Assembly: GCF_008122265.1 (NCBI RefSeq)
Contig: NZ_CP043042.1
Location: 2,542,001 to 2,606,000 of the forward strand
Source of the DNA: Marinobacter fonticola
GTDB lineage: Bacteria; Pseudomonadota; Gammaproteobacteria; Pseudomonadales; Oleiphilaceae
DNA length: 64,000 bases
Direction of reading: 5' to 3'
A program made the position numbers and the translations under genes. The notes under the pieces were generated by a model. The model saw only the letters and a program-made list of their open reading frames with translations. It made no database searches and had not been told where the DNA came from. Below are positions 25,967 through 36,476 of the stretch, piece by piece. Numbering within the stretch: position 1 is the first letter of the stretch; every line of letters begins with the position of its first letter.

Positions 25967-27637
25967 TTAGAGTAGGAGTTGGCGCAAGTCCTCGAGACCT
26001 TCGCGCAATGTGTTGGTGAAGCGTGCCGCATCGGCCCCATTGACGGCACGATGATCGTAGGACAACGACAGCGGCAACATCAGCCGTGGCTGGAATGCCG
26101 AACCATCCCAAACCGGTGCCATGCTGGACTTGGAGACACCCAGAATAGCCACCTCGGGCGTGTTGACGATCGGCGTGAACGCCGTGCCGCCAATACCGCC
26201 AAGACTGGTGATCGTGAAGCAAGCGCCTTGCATTTCTTTGGGGCCAAGCTTCTTATCGCGCGCCTTTTGGGCCAATGCCTGGGCCTCTTCCGCGAGCTCC
26301 CATAGACCCTTCCGGTCAACGTCGCGAACGACCGGCACCACGAGGCCATTCGGCGTATCCACGGCAATGCCGATATGGATGTAACGCTTGCGGATGACCT
26401 CTTTGCGGTCCATGTCCAGCGACACGTTGAAGTTGGGATGCGCCTTGAGTGCGTTAGCGCAGATTTTCAGTAGGAAGGCCATCGGGGTCAGCTTTACGCC
26501 GCGTTTCTCGCCCTCCGCCTTCTTCGACTTGCGGAAGGATTCCATCTCCGTGATGTCCGCCTGTTCGAACTGCGTCACGTGGGGCACATTGAGCCAGCTG
26601 CGCTGCATGCTATCCGCGGTCAGCGTCATCAAGCGGTTCATGGATTCCCGCTCGATCTCGCCGAACTGGCTGAAGTCGGGCAGCTTCACGCCGGGTAGGC
26701 CGGCACCCGCAACCGCTCCCTGGTCCTGGGATTTGGCGAGGGCCTGTTTGATATAAGCCTGGACGTCTTCCTTGAGGATACGATGCTTCGGCCCGGAGCC
26801 CTGAACCCGGCCCAAATCGGCACCCAGTTCACGAGCCAAGCGGCGTACCGCTGGGCCGGCATGGACACGCTTGCCGGAGTTCGGCGCGGGTTCCGGGTCA
26901 GGCTGGGGTTTTGATTCCGGCTTGGCTGCTGCCGACGACGACTTGGACGCAGCCGACTGGCCGGTTTTTGCCGGCGCCGATGCGCTTTCAGCACTGGAGT
27001 CGGACACCTCGGCCTTGGGTCCGGATGTGCCTTTGGAGACTTCCATCTGGCCAACCACATCGCCTTCGCCAATGCGATCGCCCACCTTCACGGAGATCGA
27101 CTTGATCGTGCCGGCCGCCGGTGCCGGCAGTTCCACCGATGCCTTGTCGGATTCCACCACCAGAATCGCGGCTTCCTGATCAACCGAATCGCCAGCCTCG
27201 ACACTGATTTCAATCACTTCGACGGATTCGGCACCCCCGAGATCGGGGACCTGAATATCCTGAACGCCGCCGGAAACCTGAGCCTCCTCGGACGACTGCG
27301 GGGCGTCCTCTGCTGGCGCATCCTGTTCGGACTCCTCGTGTCCAGGCTCCTCTTGCTCACGCTCTTCAGCCGTCGATGGTGCCGCTTCGCCGCTGCTTTC
27401 ATCGCCCGCTTCCAGCTGGCCGACCACATCGCCTTCGCCGATGCGGTCGCCCACGCTGACATTCAGGGCGGTTATTTTGCCAGCTTTGGGTGCCGGCAGC
27501 TCAACCGACGCTTTGTCGGATTCCAGGACCAGAATCGGATCTTCTTCCGCAACGTTGTCGCCGACGCTTACGCTAATCTCGATGACCTCGACCGACTCCG
27601 AACCGCCAAGGTCAGGCACACGAATATCTTCTGCCAT
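25967..27637 (-). CDS. aceF: Pyruvate dehydrogenase E2, dihydrolipoamide acetyltransferase
   Basis: Core enzyme of pyruvate dehydrogenase; transfers acetyl from lipoyl arms to CoA. 556 residues. Two lipoyl domains, each with ESDKASVELPAP (first lipoyl Lys at 42, second near 165), joined by acidic and Pro/Ala-rich linkers; then the E1/E3-binding domain (HAGPAVRRLARELGADL, about 280) and the catalytic acyltransferase domain with SYDHRAVNGADAARF near the end. The Asn in DHRAVNG where E. coli has Asp is common in pseudomonad-type E2. Two lipoyl domains instead of three also fits that type. It lies 21 bases after aceE. Confidence 0.97.
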   Translation of the reverse strand: MAEDIRVPDLGGSESVEVIEISVSVGDNVAEEDPILVLESDKASVELPAPKAGKITALNVSVGDRIGEGDVVGQLEAGDESSGEAAPSTAEEREQEEPGHEESEQDAPAEDAPQSSEEAQVSGGVQDIQVPDLGGAESVEVIEISVEAGDSVDQEAAILVVESDKASVELPAPAAGTIKSISVKVGDRIGEGDVVGQMEVSKGTSGPKAEVSDSSAESASAPAKTGQSAASKSSSAAAKPESKPQPDPEPAPNSGKRVHAGPAVRRLARELGADLGRVQGSGPKHRILKEDVQAYIKQALAKSQDQGAVAGAGLPGVKLPDFSQFGEIERESMNRLMTLTADSMQRSWLNVPHVTQFEQADITEMESFRKSKKAEGEKRGVKLTPMAFLLKICANALKAHPNFNVSLDMDRKEVIRKRYIHIGIAVDTPNGLVVPVVRDVDRKGLWELAEEAQALAQKARDKKLGPKEMQGACFTITSLGGIGGTAFTPIVNTPEVAILGVSKSSMAPVWDGSAFQPRLMLPLSLSYDHRAVNGADAARFTNTLREGLEDLRQLLL

Positions 27638-27658
27638 AGCTGTGTCTCCTTATCGGGT

Positions 27659-30325
27659 TCAGTTGATCGCCGGCGCGGGCTTGTCGGCGTCGATACCGAA
27701 TTCACGGATGGCGTCTTCAACCACGTCCGCCTTGATTTTGTCCTGTCGCGCCAAAGCACTCAGCGCAGCCACGACCACGTGACCACGATCGACCTCGAAA
27801 TGGCGGCGCAGTTTTTCACGCGTATCGGAGCGGCCGAAGCCATCGGTGCCCAGTACGGTATAGTCCGCCGGCACCCACGCCCTCACCTGCTCGGCATACA
27901 GACGCATGTAGTCAGTCGACGCAATGACCGGGGCTTCGGAGCCGGCCAGGGTGTCCTGCATATAGGCGGTGCGCGGGCGCGATGCCGGGTGCAGCCGGTT
28001 CCAGCGCTCCACGTGCGCGCCGTCGCGGGCCAGTTCAGTGAAGCTGGTGACGCTGTAGACGTCGGAGGCCACGCTATAGGTTTCCGCCAGGATCTTGGCC
28101 GCTTCACGCACTTCGTTAAGAATGGTGCCGCTACCCAGCAAACGCACGGCGTGCTTGGTCTTCTTCGATCCTTTCTTTGCGCCCTGGCTTTCCAGTTTGT
28201 AGATGCCGCGGACGATGCCTTCTTCGGCACCTTCGGGCATCGCCGGATGGGCGTAGTTCTCGTTCATCAGCGTCAGGTAGAAGTAGACGCTCTCGTTGTC
28301 GCCATACATGCGTTGCAGGCCGTGACGCACGATGACCGCCACTTCATAGGCAAAGGTCGGATCGTAGGACACGCAGTTGGGCACGGTGGCGGACAGCACA
28401 TGGCTATGGCCGTCCTGGTGCTGCAGACCTTCGCCGTTCAGGGTGGTACGACCGGCGGTACCGCCCAGCAGGAAGCCCCGGGCACGCATGTCACCCGCTG
28501 CCCAACAGAGATCGCCCACACGCTGAAAGCCGAACATTGAGTAGAAAATGTAGAACGGAATCAGAGGATAATCGTTGGTGCTGTAGGACGTCGCCGCGGC
28601 GATCCAGGCGGACATGGCACCGGCTTCGTTGATACCTTCCTGCAGGATCTGGCCCTTGCGGTCCTCGCGGTAGTACATAATCTGGTTGCGGTCGTTGGGC
28701 GTGTACTTTTGCCCTTCTGCGGTGTACATGCCCACCTGACGGAACATACCGTCCATACCGAACGTCCGGGCTTCGTCCGGAACAATCGGCACCACGCGGG
28801 AGCCAATCTGCTTGTCCTTGATCAGGGTGCCCAGCATGCGCACGAAGGCCATGGTGGTGGACAGCTCGCGATCACCGCTATCCTGCAGCTGCTGCTTGAA
28901 AGTCTCCAGGGGTGGGATGGTCAGCGGCTGGCTGTCATGGCGCCGCCGCGGCAGAGAGCCGCCGAGCTTGCTGCGCATCTTCTGCAGGTACTGCATTTCC
29001 GGAGAGTCCGGCGCCGGCTTGTAGTACGGCATACTCTCGATATCGTCATCGGAAATCGGTACGCCAAAGCGGTCACGGAAACCCTTGATAGTGTCCATGC
29101 TCAGCTTCTTCTGCTGGTGCGCCGTGTTCTGCGCCTGCCCCTGCTCACCGAAGCCGTAGCCCTTGATGGTATGAGCCAGAATGACAGTCGGGCCGCCCTT
29201 GTGATTGACGGCCTCGTGATAGGCCGCATAGACCTTGTAGGGATCGTGGCCTCCACGGTTCAGAGCATAGATGTCGTCATCGGACATGTGTTCGACACGC
29301 TTGAGCAGCTCCGGATCGCGTCCGAAGAAGTTCTGGCGCACGTAGCCGCCACCATTGGACTTGAAGTTCTGCATCTCGCCATCGACCGCTTCGTCCATGA
29401 CCTTCTGCATACGGCCATCGTCGTCCTGCTCGAACAGCGGGTCCCACAGACGTCCCCAGACCACCTTGATCACGTTCCAGTTGGCGCCGCGGAAGATGCC
29501 TTCGAGCTCCTGAATGATTTTGCCGTTACCCCGCACCGGCCCGTCCAGGCGCTGCAGATTGCAGTTGACGACAAAGATCAGGTTGTCGAGCTTTTCGCGG
29601 CCGGCCAGGCCGATAGCGCCCAGGGTCTCAGGCTCGTCGCACTCGCCGTCACCGATGAAACACCAGACTTTGCGATTTTCGGTCTGGGTCATTTCCCGGT
29701 TATGCAGGTACTTCATGACATGAGCCTGGTAAATGGCCTGTATCGGCCCCAGACCCATGGAAACGGTCGGGAACTGCCAGTACTCCGGCATCAGCCAGGG
29801 ATGGGGGTAGGACGACAACCCATCGCCATCCACCTCATTACGAAACTTGTCCAAGTGCTCTTCGGTCAGACGCCCTTCCAGGAAAGAACGGGCGTAAAGG
29901 CCCGGCGAGGAATGGCCTTGAAAATAGATCAGATCGCCTTCGCGGGTTTCATCGCCGGCGTGGAAGAAATAGTTGAAGCCCACATCCAGCAGCGTCGCCA
30001 TGGACGAGAAGGAATGGATATGGCCGCCCAGCTCACCGGGACGTTTATTGGCCCGGATAACCATCGCCAGCGCGTTCCAGCGGATCAAGGAGCGAATGCG
30101 GCGCTCCATGAATAGATCGCCCGGCATACGCGCTTCGCGCCGGGTGGGGATGGTATTGCGGTACGGCGTATTGACGCTGTACGGCAAAGAGGCACCTTCC
30201 CGGCTAGCGCGCTCACCCAAACGTTCGAGCAGAAATGCGGCCCGATCTAGTCCTTCCTCACTGAGCACGGACTCCAGCGCTTCAACCCATTCCCCGGTTT
30301 CCGTCGGATCCTCATCATGCAACAT
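27659..30325 (-). CDS. aceE: Pyruvate dehydrogenase E1 component (homodimeric type)
   Basis: Decarboxylates pyruvate with thiamine diphosphate and acetylates the lipoyl group of AceF. 888 residues, the length of the homodimeric gammaproteobacterial E1. The thiamine diphosphate motif is GDGECDEPETLGAI with the closing NCNLQRLDGPV (about 240-275). GGHIHSFSSMATLLDVGFN near residue 95 is the conserved pyruvate-binding region. GAGGAG lies seven bases before the ATG. The lpd gene for E3 is not in this window. Confidence 0.98.
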   Translation of the reverse strand: MLHDEDPTETGEWVEALESVLSEEGLDRAAFLLERLGERASREGASLPYSVNTPYRNTIPTRREARMPGDLFMERRIRSLIRWNALAMVIRANKRPGELGGHIHSFSSMATLLDVGFNYFFHAGDETREGDLIYFQGHSSPGLYARSFLEGRLTEEHLDKFRNEVDGDGLSSYPHPWLMPEYWQFPTVSMGLGPIQAIYQAHVMKYLHNREMTQTENRKVWCFIGDGECDEPETLGAIGLAGREKLDNLIFVVNCNLQRLDGPVRGNGKIIQELEGIFRGANWNVIKVVWGRLWDPLFEQDDDGRMQKVMDEAVDGEMQNFKSNGGGYVRQNFFGRDPELLKRVEHMSDDDIYALNRGGHDPYKVYAAYHEAVNHKGGPTVILAHTIKGYGFGEQGQAQNTAHQQKKLSMDTIKGFRDRFGVPISDDDIESMPYYKPAPDSPEMQYLQKMRSKLGGSLPRRRHDSQPLTIPPLETFKQQLQDSGDRELSTTMAFVRMLGTLIKDKQIGSRVVPIVPDEARTFGMDGMFRQVGMYTAEGQKYTPNDRNQIMYYREDRKGQILQEGINEAGAMSAWIAAATSYSTNDYPLIPFYIFYSMFGFQRVGDLCWAAGDMRARGFLLGGTAGRTTLNGEGLQHQDGHSHVLSATVPNCVSYDPTFAYEVAVIVRHGLQRMYGDNESVYFYLTLMNENYAHPAMPEGAEEGIVRGIYKLESQGAKKGSKKTKHAVRLLGSGTILNEVREAAKILAETYSVASDVYSVTSFTELARDGAHVERWNRLHPASRPRTAYMQDTLAGSEAPVIASTDYMRLYAEQVRAWVPADYTVLGTDGFGRSDTREKLRRHFEVDRGHVVVAALSALARQDKIKADVVEDAIREFGIDADKPAPAIN

Positions 30326-30596
30326 CTACTATTCTCCTCGTGCGGAAGCTGGGCTCGACCGGCTTGGGTTTCGACTGGCTCTATAGGGGCGGACCTGTTC
30401 ATAATGGCGGGAACCACTGCGATCAGGGGGCACTAACCAGGCGATCTGAGACCAGAACGCAGCCCTGTTAAATGCTACGTCGTTACGTTGTACGACTTTG
30501 GTAGCGATAGACTTTTGTAGTAATAAATAAATCAATGTATCTTTTTAGCGCTCTATAATAGAGTTTTTTTACTATTATTTACAACAAATAGACGTG
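30326..30596. promoter_or_regulatory. Divergent aceE / malT control region
   Basis: About 270 bases with no gene. The right half is unusually AT-rich for this genome. TATAAT at 30554-30559 lies inside the palindrome CTCTATAATAGAG (30551-30563), about 40 bases before malT, and is the best -10 candidate for malT; the matching -35 region is poor, as expected for an activated promoter. No MalT-box decamer is seen here. No good ribosome site precedes the malT start, so translation may be weak. Confidence 0.45.
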
Positions 30597-33365
30597 ATGG
30601 CGACAATGATGAAAACAACAATCGAGCCGGGTCAGCGCACCTACATCAGCGCGAAGACCCTGCCGCCGCAGGCACCCACGGCGCTAATCGCAAGAGAAAA
30701 ATTCAATGATTTATTACACGAGACCGACCCCGTTGGCCTGCTACTGATCCAGGCCCCCGCGGGCTACGGCAAGACAACGACCCTAGCGGAACGCATGGCC
30801 GCCCTGGACGCGGACGTCGCCTGGTACCGTATTGATAGCCAGGACAATACGCCGGGCCAATTCGCCGCGTATCTTGCTCGCACGCTTGAGGTCAACCGGC
30901 CAGGCACCTGCCCGGCAACACTGCGCCAGCTCGCGGAAACCGGATTCGATAACCTGCAGGCCTTCCTGACCGATCTGCTTGCCGAAATGCCGCTGGAAGC
31001 CGATCCCTTATATGTGGTGCTGGACGACTTTCATTTGGTCACCGATCCGGAAATCCACGACGCGGTGCGCTTTTTGCTGCGCCACCAGCCGGGCTACCTG
31101 ACCCTCGCGATCCTGACACGGACGATACCGCCGATTGGCGTTGCCCAGCTGCGGATGCAAGGTCATATGCTTGAAATCGGTTCGAAGGAGCTCGCCTTCG
31201 ACGCCGACGAGGCGCAGACCTATTTCGAGACAAGACTGACCTACGAAGTGTCACGGGAAAGCATCGAACGTGCGGTCCGCCGTGTGGAAGGCTGGGTCTC
31301 GGCGCTGCAGCTGCTGGCCGCCAGCGCATCGACCAGCGTCGCTTTCAACGAAATGGTGGCGCAGTTCGAGGAGGGCAATCAGCACGTCTTCGACTACTTC
31401 GACGAATTAATTGGCCGTAGCTTGGATGATAACGCTCTAGGGTTTTTACTACGGACCTGCGTCCTGGATCGTTTCAACGCGTTTATGGCGATGCGCGTCG
31501 CCGGGCATCAGGATGGCCAGGCGCTGCTGAACCAATTGATCAACCAGGGTTTTTTCGTGATTCCGCTGGACAGCAGCGGTCTCTGGTTCCGTTACCACCC
31601 CCTGTTCAGTGCCTATCTGCGCCACCTGCTAGCCTGTTCCGCCCAGGAAAACGTGACGGCGCTGCATCAGAAAGCCTGCGATGCCTGGCGTGAACTGGAT
31701 CAGCCCGAAGAAGCCGCACGCCACGCGGTCAAAGCGCAAGACCCGCAGCGCATCGTGCACATTCTGATGGACAACGGGCGTGCCTTTTTCACCGAAGGAC
31801 AGTTCTCGCTACTGCAGCAGTGTCTGGATGCGCTGGATCCGTCGACGATTGCCGATGAGCCGATGCTGACCCTACTGCGCGCCTGGGTCGCCCAGGGCCA
31901 GTACAAGTTCGATGAGGTGGAGCAGTGGCTCGCCGCCGCCGAAGCCAAGCTCAAAGAACACTTGGACGACGACAATCTACGCTCGGTACGTTGCGAGTTC
32001 AGCGCGGTGCGCGCCCAGGTCGCGATGAATTTCGGTGACGCCCATAGCGCCCTGGGCCTGGCCACCGACGCCATGGAGCAGGAAGCCCGTTTACTGCCCA
32101 CCTCAAAGGTTGCCGCCGCGTCGGTCATGGGCGAAGCCCTGTTTGTCGAGGGCCACCTGAAGGAAGCCCTCGCCCGCATGCAGGACACGGAAACCCTGGC
32201 CCGTGCCCACGGTGCCCACCAGAACGTGCTCTGGGCCCTGTGCCAGCAGTCGGAAATCAGCGTCGCCATGGGGCTTCTGCAAAAGGCCTACAATGTGCAG
32301 GAACGGGCCTTCCAGTATGCCGAGGAATACCATCTCGACCACCTGCCGATCCTGGAATTCCTCTACCGTATCCGCAGTCAGATCATGTGGGAGTGGCACC
32401 ACCTCGAGAATGCCGAACGCTGCGCATTACAAGGCATCGAAATTCTCGAAGCCCAGGGCGAGCGCTGGTATCTGCAAAGCTACACGTCGCTGGCGAAAGT
32501 CGCTCAAGCCCGCGGCCGGCAGACACTGTGTGCGGACTACATTCAGAAGATCCAGAAAATGCTGGCGTCCGGCGAATACCACATCGACTGGGTCGCTAAC
32601 TCTCACGCCACCATGCTGTCCTTCTGGGATGCGGTCCGCGACCGCGAGGCGATCCAGCGCTGGCTCACGGCGGCGCCGGAATACACGATCGACGACGCCA
32701 CCAACCACTTCCTGCAATGCAATGCCCGCAACTGGGCTCGTGCCTATCTAAGCCTAGACCAGCCGGAAAAGGCCCGGCCGATCCTCGAAGGTCTGCAAAC
32801 GGTGGCAGAGCGCGTCGGTCTGCAGACGGACCTCAACCGCAATCACATTGCGCTGGCCCACCTGCACTGGCAGCAGGAAAATCGGGAGAGCGCCCTTTAC
32901 TACATGCGTGAGGCCTTGCAGCTGGCCAGCACCACCGGTGCGGTTGGCAGCTTCCTGCGCCTGGGCAAGGTGCTGATTGTTTTGCTCAAGGCCCTGATCA
33001 ACGACAACCTGATAGAGGGCATGGAATTGCAGCGCGCCGAGCGGCTCATCCAACTGTCCCAGCAACAACGGGATTTCAGCCGTGCCATCCGCATTTCCCT
33101 GGACGAAGCGATTATCCAGGACATCATCGACCGGCCAGACGTACCCGAGCTGATCCGCACCTCACCGCTGACCCGGCGGGAGTGGCAAATTCTCAGCCTG
33201 ATCCATGCCGGTCTCTCCAACGACCAGATTGCCGAGCACTTGAAAGTCGCGGCCACCACCGTGAAAACACACATTCGCAGCCTCTACCAGAAGCAGAACA
33301 TCGCCCATCGTTCCGAAGCCATCGAGCTGGCCCGGGATCTGCTCAGCAAGATCCAGGGGGAGTAG
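30597..33365 (+). CDS. malT: Maltose regulon transcriptional activator MalT
   Basis: ATP- and maltotriose-dependent activator of the maltose genes. 922 residues (E. coli 901). N-terminal STAND NTPase with Walker A APAGYGKTTTLAE (about 55) and YVVLDDFHLVTDPEIHDAVR as Walker B region; winged helix and TPR-like central domains; C-terminal LuxR-type helix-turn-helix with VPELIRTSPLTRREWQ and VAATTVKTHIRSLYQK, almost the same as E. coli MalT. A GTG at 30594 and further ATGs at 30606 and 30609 are also possible starts. It faces the same way as the alpha-glucosidase-malK pair, and MalT-box-like sites follow at 33384-33452. Confidence 0.96.
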   Translation: MATMMKTTIEPGQRTYISAKTLPPQAPTALIAREKFNDLLHETDPVGLLLIQAPAGYGKTTTLAERMAALDADVAWYRIDSQDNTPGQFAAYLARTLEVNRPGTCPATLRQLAETGFDNLQAFLTDLLAEMPLEADPLYVVLDDFHLVTDPEIHDAVRFLLRHQPGYLTLAILTRTIPPIGVAQLRMQGHMLEIGSKELAFDADEAQTYFETRLTYEVSRESIERAVRRVEGWVSALQLLAASASTSVAFNEMVAQFEEGNQHVFDYFDELIGRSLDDNALGFLLRTCVLDRFNAFMAMRVAGHQDGQALLNQLINQGFFVIPLDSSGLWFRYHPLFSAYLRHLLACSAQENVTALHQKACDAWRELDQPEEAARHAVKAQDPQRIVHILMDNGRAFFTEGQFSLLQQCLDALDPSTIADEPMLTLLRAWVAQGQYKFDEVEQWLAAAEAKLKEHLDDDNLRSVRCEFSAVRAQVAMNFGDAHSALGLATDAMEQEARLLPTSKVAAASVMGEALFVEGHLKEALARMQDTETLARAHGAHQNVLWALCQQSEISVAMGLLQKAYNVQERAFQYAEEYHLDHLPILEFLYRIRSQIMWEWHHLENAERCALQGIEILEAQGERWYLQSYTSLAKVAQARGRQTLCADYIQKIQKMLASGEYHIDWVANSHATMLSFWDAVRDREAIQRWLTAAPEYTIDDATNHFLQCNARNWARAYLSLDQPEKARPILEGLQTVAERVGLQTDLNRNHIALAHLHWQQENRESALYYMREALQLASTTGAVGSFLRLGKVLIVLLKALINDNLIEGMELQRAERLIQLSQQQRDFSRAIRISLDEAIIQDIIDRPDVPELIRTSPLTRREWQILSLIHAGLSNDQIAEHLKVAATTVKTHIRSLYQKQNIAHRSEAIELARDLLSKIQGE

Positions 33366-33383
33366 AAAAGCAAGCCGTCCTCC

Positions 33384-33452
33384 GGGGAGTGGGAGCCGTC
33401 TCCGCCCCCTCCTCCCCCTCCCTACGCCAGCAAAAACACGAGCGGGAGGATG
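33384..33452. promoter_or_regulatory. Three MalT-box-like decamers before the alpha-glucosidase gene
   Basis: E. coli MalT boxes fit GGGGA(T/G)GAGG. On the minus strand 33417-33408 reads GGGGAGGAGG, an exact match. On the plus strand 33384-33393 (GGGGAGTGGG) and 33443-33452 (CGGGAGGATG) each match 8 of 10. They lie 160-230 bases before the alpha-glucosidase start, inside the malT-aglA spacer, as expected for a MalT-activated promoter of that gene and malK. Confidence 0.55.
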
Positions 33453-33610
33453 CTTAGAGCTGCACGGCGAAGCACCATGTGGGAACCACAAAAACAAGAG
33501 GCCGAAGGACGGCTCGGGCGTGCGATCCACCCCGCCACGACTCCGGAAGCTTCCCAAAACCGACCTTGGTCCTGGTCTCTACAATTGACCACGACAGTTC
33601 TGAGTGAGGC

Positions 33611-35227
33611 ATGATGCAAAAGAATCCAGATTGGTGGCGCGGCGCAGTCATCTACCAGGTTTACCCACGCAGCTTTTTCGATTCCAACGGCGATGGCATC
33701 GGCGACCTTCCCGGCGTCACCGCCAAGCTGGACTACATCGCCGGCCTGAATGTCGATGCGATCTGGCTCTCGCCGTTCTTCACCTCACCCATGAAGGATT
33801 TCGGTTACGACGTCTCCGACTACCGTGGCGTCGACCCCATTTTCGGCACCCTCGACGATTTCGACACGCTGACTGCCGAGGCCCACAAGCGCGGTTTGAA
33901 GATTATGATCGACCAGGTGCTGAGCCACTCCTCCGATCAGCACGCATGGTTCAAAGAAAGCCGAGCCAGCCGCGATAATCCCAAAGCCGACTGGTATGTC
34001 TGGGCCGAAGCCCGGGAAGACGGGACACCACCCAACAATTGGCTGTCGGTCTTCGGCGGTTCCGCCTGGGCCTGGGATAGCCGCCGCCGGCAGTATTACC
34101 TGCACAACTTCCTGGCCAGCCAGCCGGACCTGAACTTCCATAACCCGGCGCTGCAGGATCAAATGCTGTCCGAAGTCCGCTTCTGGCTGGATCGCGGGGT
34201 CGATGGCTTCCGCCTCGACGCCATCAACTTCTGTTTCCACGATCCGCAACTGCGCAACAACCCGCCCAACGACGCAGTACAGGAAGCTTCGATCGGTGTG
34301 CGTAAAGAAAACCCCTACGCCTACCAGCACCACAAATACGACAAGACTCAGCCGGAGAACCTGGCGTTTCTCAAACGCCTGCGCGCCCTGCTGGACGACT
34401 ATCCCGGCACGACCACCGTGGGCGAAATTGGTGACGATAATTCACTGCAGACCATGGCCGACTACACCAGCGACGGCGATAAGCTACACATGGCCTATTC
34501 CTTCGACCTGCTGACCGAGCAGAACAGCGCGGCGTTTATCAAGCGCACGGTCGAAACCATCGAAGACAAGCTCGAAGACGGCTGGCCCTGCTGGGCGATC
34601 GGCAACCATGACGTCGCCCGCGTTGCCTCGCGGTGGAAAGCCGACTCGCCGGAACAGATGAAGCTGTTCATGATCATGATGCTAAGTCTGCGCGGCAGTG
34701 CCTGCATCTACCAAGGCGAGGAACTGGGCCTGTCCGAGGCGGAACTCGAATTCGAGGATCTGGTCGATCCTTACGGCATCAGCTTCTGGCCGGAATACAA
34801 GGGGCGCGACGGCTGCCGCACACCGATGGCGTGGGTGGCCCAGGCGACTAACGCAGGCTTTTCCAATGCGAAGCCCTGGCTTCCGGTCTATACGGAGCAT
34901 CTAAGCGCTGCCGTGGACGTACAGGATCAGCAGGAAACGTCGGTTCTACAGGCTTACCGCGAGTTTCTGGGCTGGCGTCGCCAGCAGCCGGTGTTGTTCA
35001 CCGGCGATATCCGTTTCCACGAGAGCCCCGCCGACACGCTTCTGTTCAGCCGTAAAAATGCGCAAGGCGAATACCTCGTTGCCCTGAACTTCACCGGCGA
35101 CACGGTTAGCCTTGAGCTTCCGGCTGGCGCGTCGGCCATCGATAACGCACCGTCCTGCCTGAGCGGACAGTGGCAGGGTTCCAGCGTCACCCTGCCCGCC
35201 TACGGGGCCGGTATCGCAGCCGTTTAA
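33611..35227 (+). CDS. Cytoplasmic alpha-glucosidase, GH13 family
   Basis: Hydrolyses maltose and short maltodextrins (or isomaltose-type sugars) to glucose. 538 residues with the GH13 regions in order: DQVLSHSSDQHAWF, GVDGFRLDAINF (nucleophile Asp near 203), TTVGEIGDDN (acid Glu near 271) and AIGNHDVAR (transition-state Asp near 335). No signal peptide, so cytosolic. It starts PDWWRGAVIYQVYPRSF, typical of oligo-1,6-/alpha-glucosidases; the exact linkage preference cannot be told. ATG 33614 is an equally good start because GAGG lies four bases before it. malK follows after about 30 bases, and MalT-box-like sites precede it, so it replaces malPQ functionally in this locus (inference). Confidence 0.92.
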   Translation: MMQKNPDWWRGAVIYQVYPRSFFDSNGDGIGDLPGVTAKLDYIAGLNVDAIWLSPFFTSPMKDFGYDVSDYRGVDPIFGTLDDFDTLTAEAHKRGLKIMIDQVLSHSSDQHAWFKESRASRDNPKADWYVWAEAREDGTPPNNWLSVFGGSAWAWDSRRRQYYLHNFLASQPDLNFHNPALQDQMLSEVRFWLDRGVDGFRLDAINFCFHDPQLRNNPPNDAVQEASIGVRKENPYAYQHHKYDKTQPENLAFLKRLRALLDDYPGTTTVGEIGDDNSLQTMADYTSDGDKLHMAYSFDLLTEQNSAAFIKRTVETIEDKLEDGWPCWAIGNHDVARVASRWKADSPEQMKLFMIMMLSLRGSACIYQGEELGLSEAELEFEDLVDPYGISFWPEYKGRDGCRTPMAWVAQATNAGFSNAKPWLPVYTEHLSAAVDVQDQQETSVLQAYREFLGWRRQQPVLFTGDIRFHESPADTLLFSRKNAQGEYLVALNFTGDTVSLELPAGASAIDNAPSCLSGQWQGSSVTLPAYGAGIAAV

Positions 35228-35256
35228 TCACGCACCAACAATAAAGATTGAAGACT

Positions 35257-36372
35257 ATGGCAAGCGTCACTCTACGAAACGTCTACAAACGCTTCGGCGA
35301 AGCCGAAGTCACCCGGAACGTCAATCTGGACATCCAGAACGGTGAATTCGTTGTCTTCGTCGGCCCATCCGGATGCGGCAAATCGACGCTGCTGCGTATG
35401 GTTGCCGGTTTGGAAGACATCACTGAAGGCGAGCTTTATATCGGCAACGACAAGGTAAACGACCTGCCGCCGAAAGACCGTCAAGTGGGTATGGTGTTCC
35501 AGTCCTATGCCCTCTACCCGCACATGAATGTCGCCGAAAACATGGCCTTCGGGCTCAAGCTGGCGCACGTCAAGAAGGACGAGATCGATCGCCGGGTACA
35601 GGAAGCCGCGCGGCTGCTGCAGCTCGACAGTTTGCTCCAGCGCAAACCCAAGGACCTGTCCGGCGGCCAGCGCCAGCGTGTAGCCATTGGCCGCACCATC
35701 GTCCGCGAGCCGGCGGTGTTCCTGTTCGACGAGCCGCTATCCAACTTGGATGCATCGCTGCGGGTACAGATGCGGATCGAGATCTCCAGCCTGCACAAGC
35801 GCCTGGGTGCCACCATGATCTACGTCACTCACGATCAGGTGGAAGCGATGACCATGGCGGACAAGATCGTCGCGCTGGACAACGGCGCCATCGCACAGGT
35901 GGGCAAGCCTCTGGAGCTCTACCACTACCCGGCCACCCGGTTCGTGGCTGGCTTTATCGGCTCGCCCAAGATGAATTTCATCGATTGCCAGGTGGTCAAG
36001 GCCGACAGCCAGGAAGTCACTGTCGGTATGCCGGGTGCGACCGAGATCACGCTACCGATCAACGGCGCCGAACTCGAAGCCGGTGAAACCGTCACGCTAG
36101 GGATTCGCCCTGAGCATTTCTGCAGCGAAGATGACTGCGACCTCGCCATGCAGGGCGAGGTTAGGGTGGTCGAGCGCCTCGGCTATCAGACGCTGGTTCA
36201 CCTCAATGTCGAAGGTGTCGATGGCATCATGACGATGCGTACCGAGGGCACTAACCCCATTCAGGAAGGCGACGCTATGGTGCTGGGTATCAAGCCCGAG
36301 ATGTGCCATCTGTTCCGCCAGGACGGGGCCGCTTGTCCGAGACTGTTCAAGGAACCCTGCGTCGATCTCTAA
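35257..36372 (+). CDS. malK: Maltose/maltodextrin ABC transporter ATPase MalK
   Basis: ATPase of the MalEFGK2 importer. With ATG 35257 the protein is 371 residues and begins [11 protein letters not shown], exactly as E. coli MalK in length and start; an in-frame TTG lies at 35248. Walker [15 protein letters not shown], signature [13 protein letters not shown], Walker [13 protein letters not shown] and switch [11 protein letters not shown] are all intact. The C-terminal regulatory domain ends [18 protein letters not shown], close to E. coli, where this domain binds MalT and inducer-exclusion protein. It follows the alpha-glucosidase gene and is separated from malEFG, which lies on the other strand. 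Confidence 0.96.
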   Translation: MASVTLRNVYKRFGEAEVTRNVNLDIQNGEFVVFVGPSGCGKSTLLRMVAGLEDITEGELYIGNDKVNDLPPKDRQVGMVFQSYALYPHMNVAENMAFGLKLAHVKKDEIDRRVQEAARLLQLDSLLQRKPKDLSGGQRQRVAIGRTIVREPAVFLFDEPLSNLDASLRVQMRIEISSLHKRLGATMIYVTHDQVEAMTMADKIVALDNGAIAQVGKPLELYHYPATRFVAGFIGSPKMNFIDCQVVKADSQEVTVGMPGATEITLPINGAELEAGETVTLGIRPEHFCSEDDCDLAMQGEVRVVERLGYQTLVHLNVEGVDGIMTMRTEGTNPIQEGDAMVLGIKPEMCHLFRQDGAACPRLFKEPCVDL

Positions 36373-36412
36373 ATCGCTGGACGCTGCATTGCAAACCGTT
36401 TGTCACGTTATT

Positions 36413-36435
36413 GCCCGCCCCGCGCGGGCCTTTTT
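36413..36435 (+). terminator. Rho-independent terminator after malK
   Basis: GCCCGC (36413-36418) pairs with GCGGGC (36424-36429) around a five-base loop, followed by CTTTTT. It lies 41 bases past the malK stop. Confidence 0.85.
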
Positions 36436-36476
36436 GTATCTTGGGTTCGCGTAAAGTAGGTTGGTAGCGGCCCGTC

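Noticed and set aside
28709..30115. A 468-codon open frame opposite aceE
   Set aside because: Antisense to a highly conserved gene; long frames opposite such genes are expected from codon bias.
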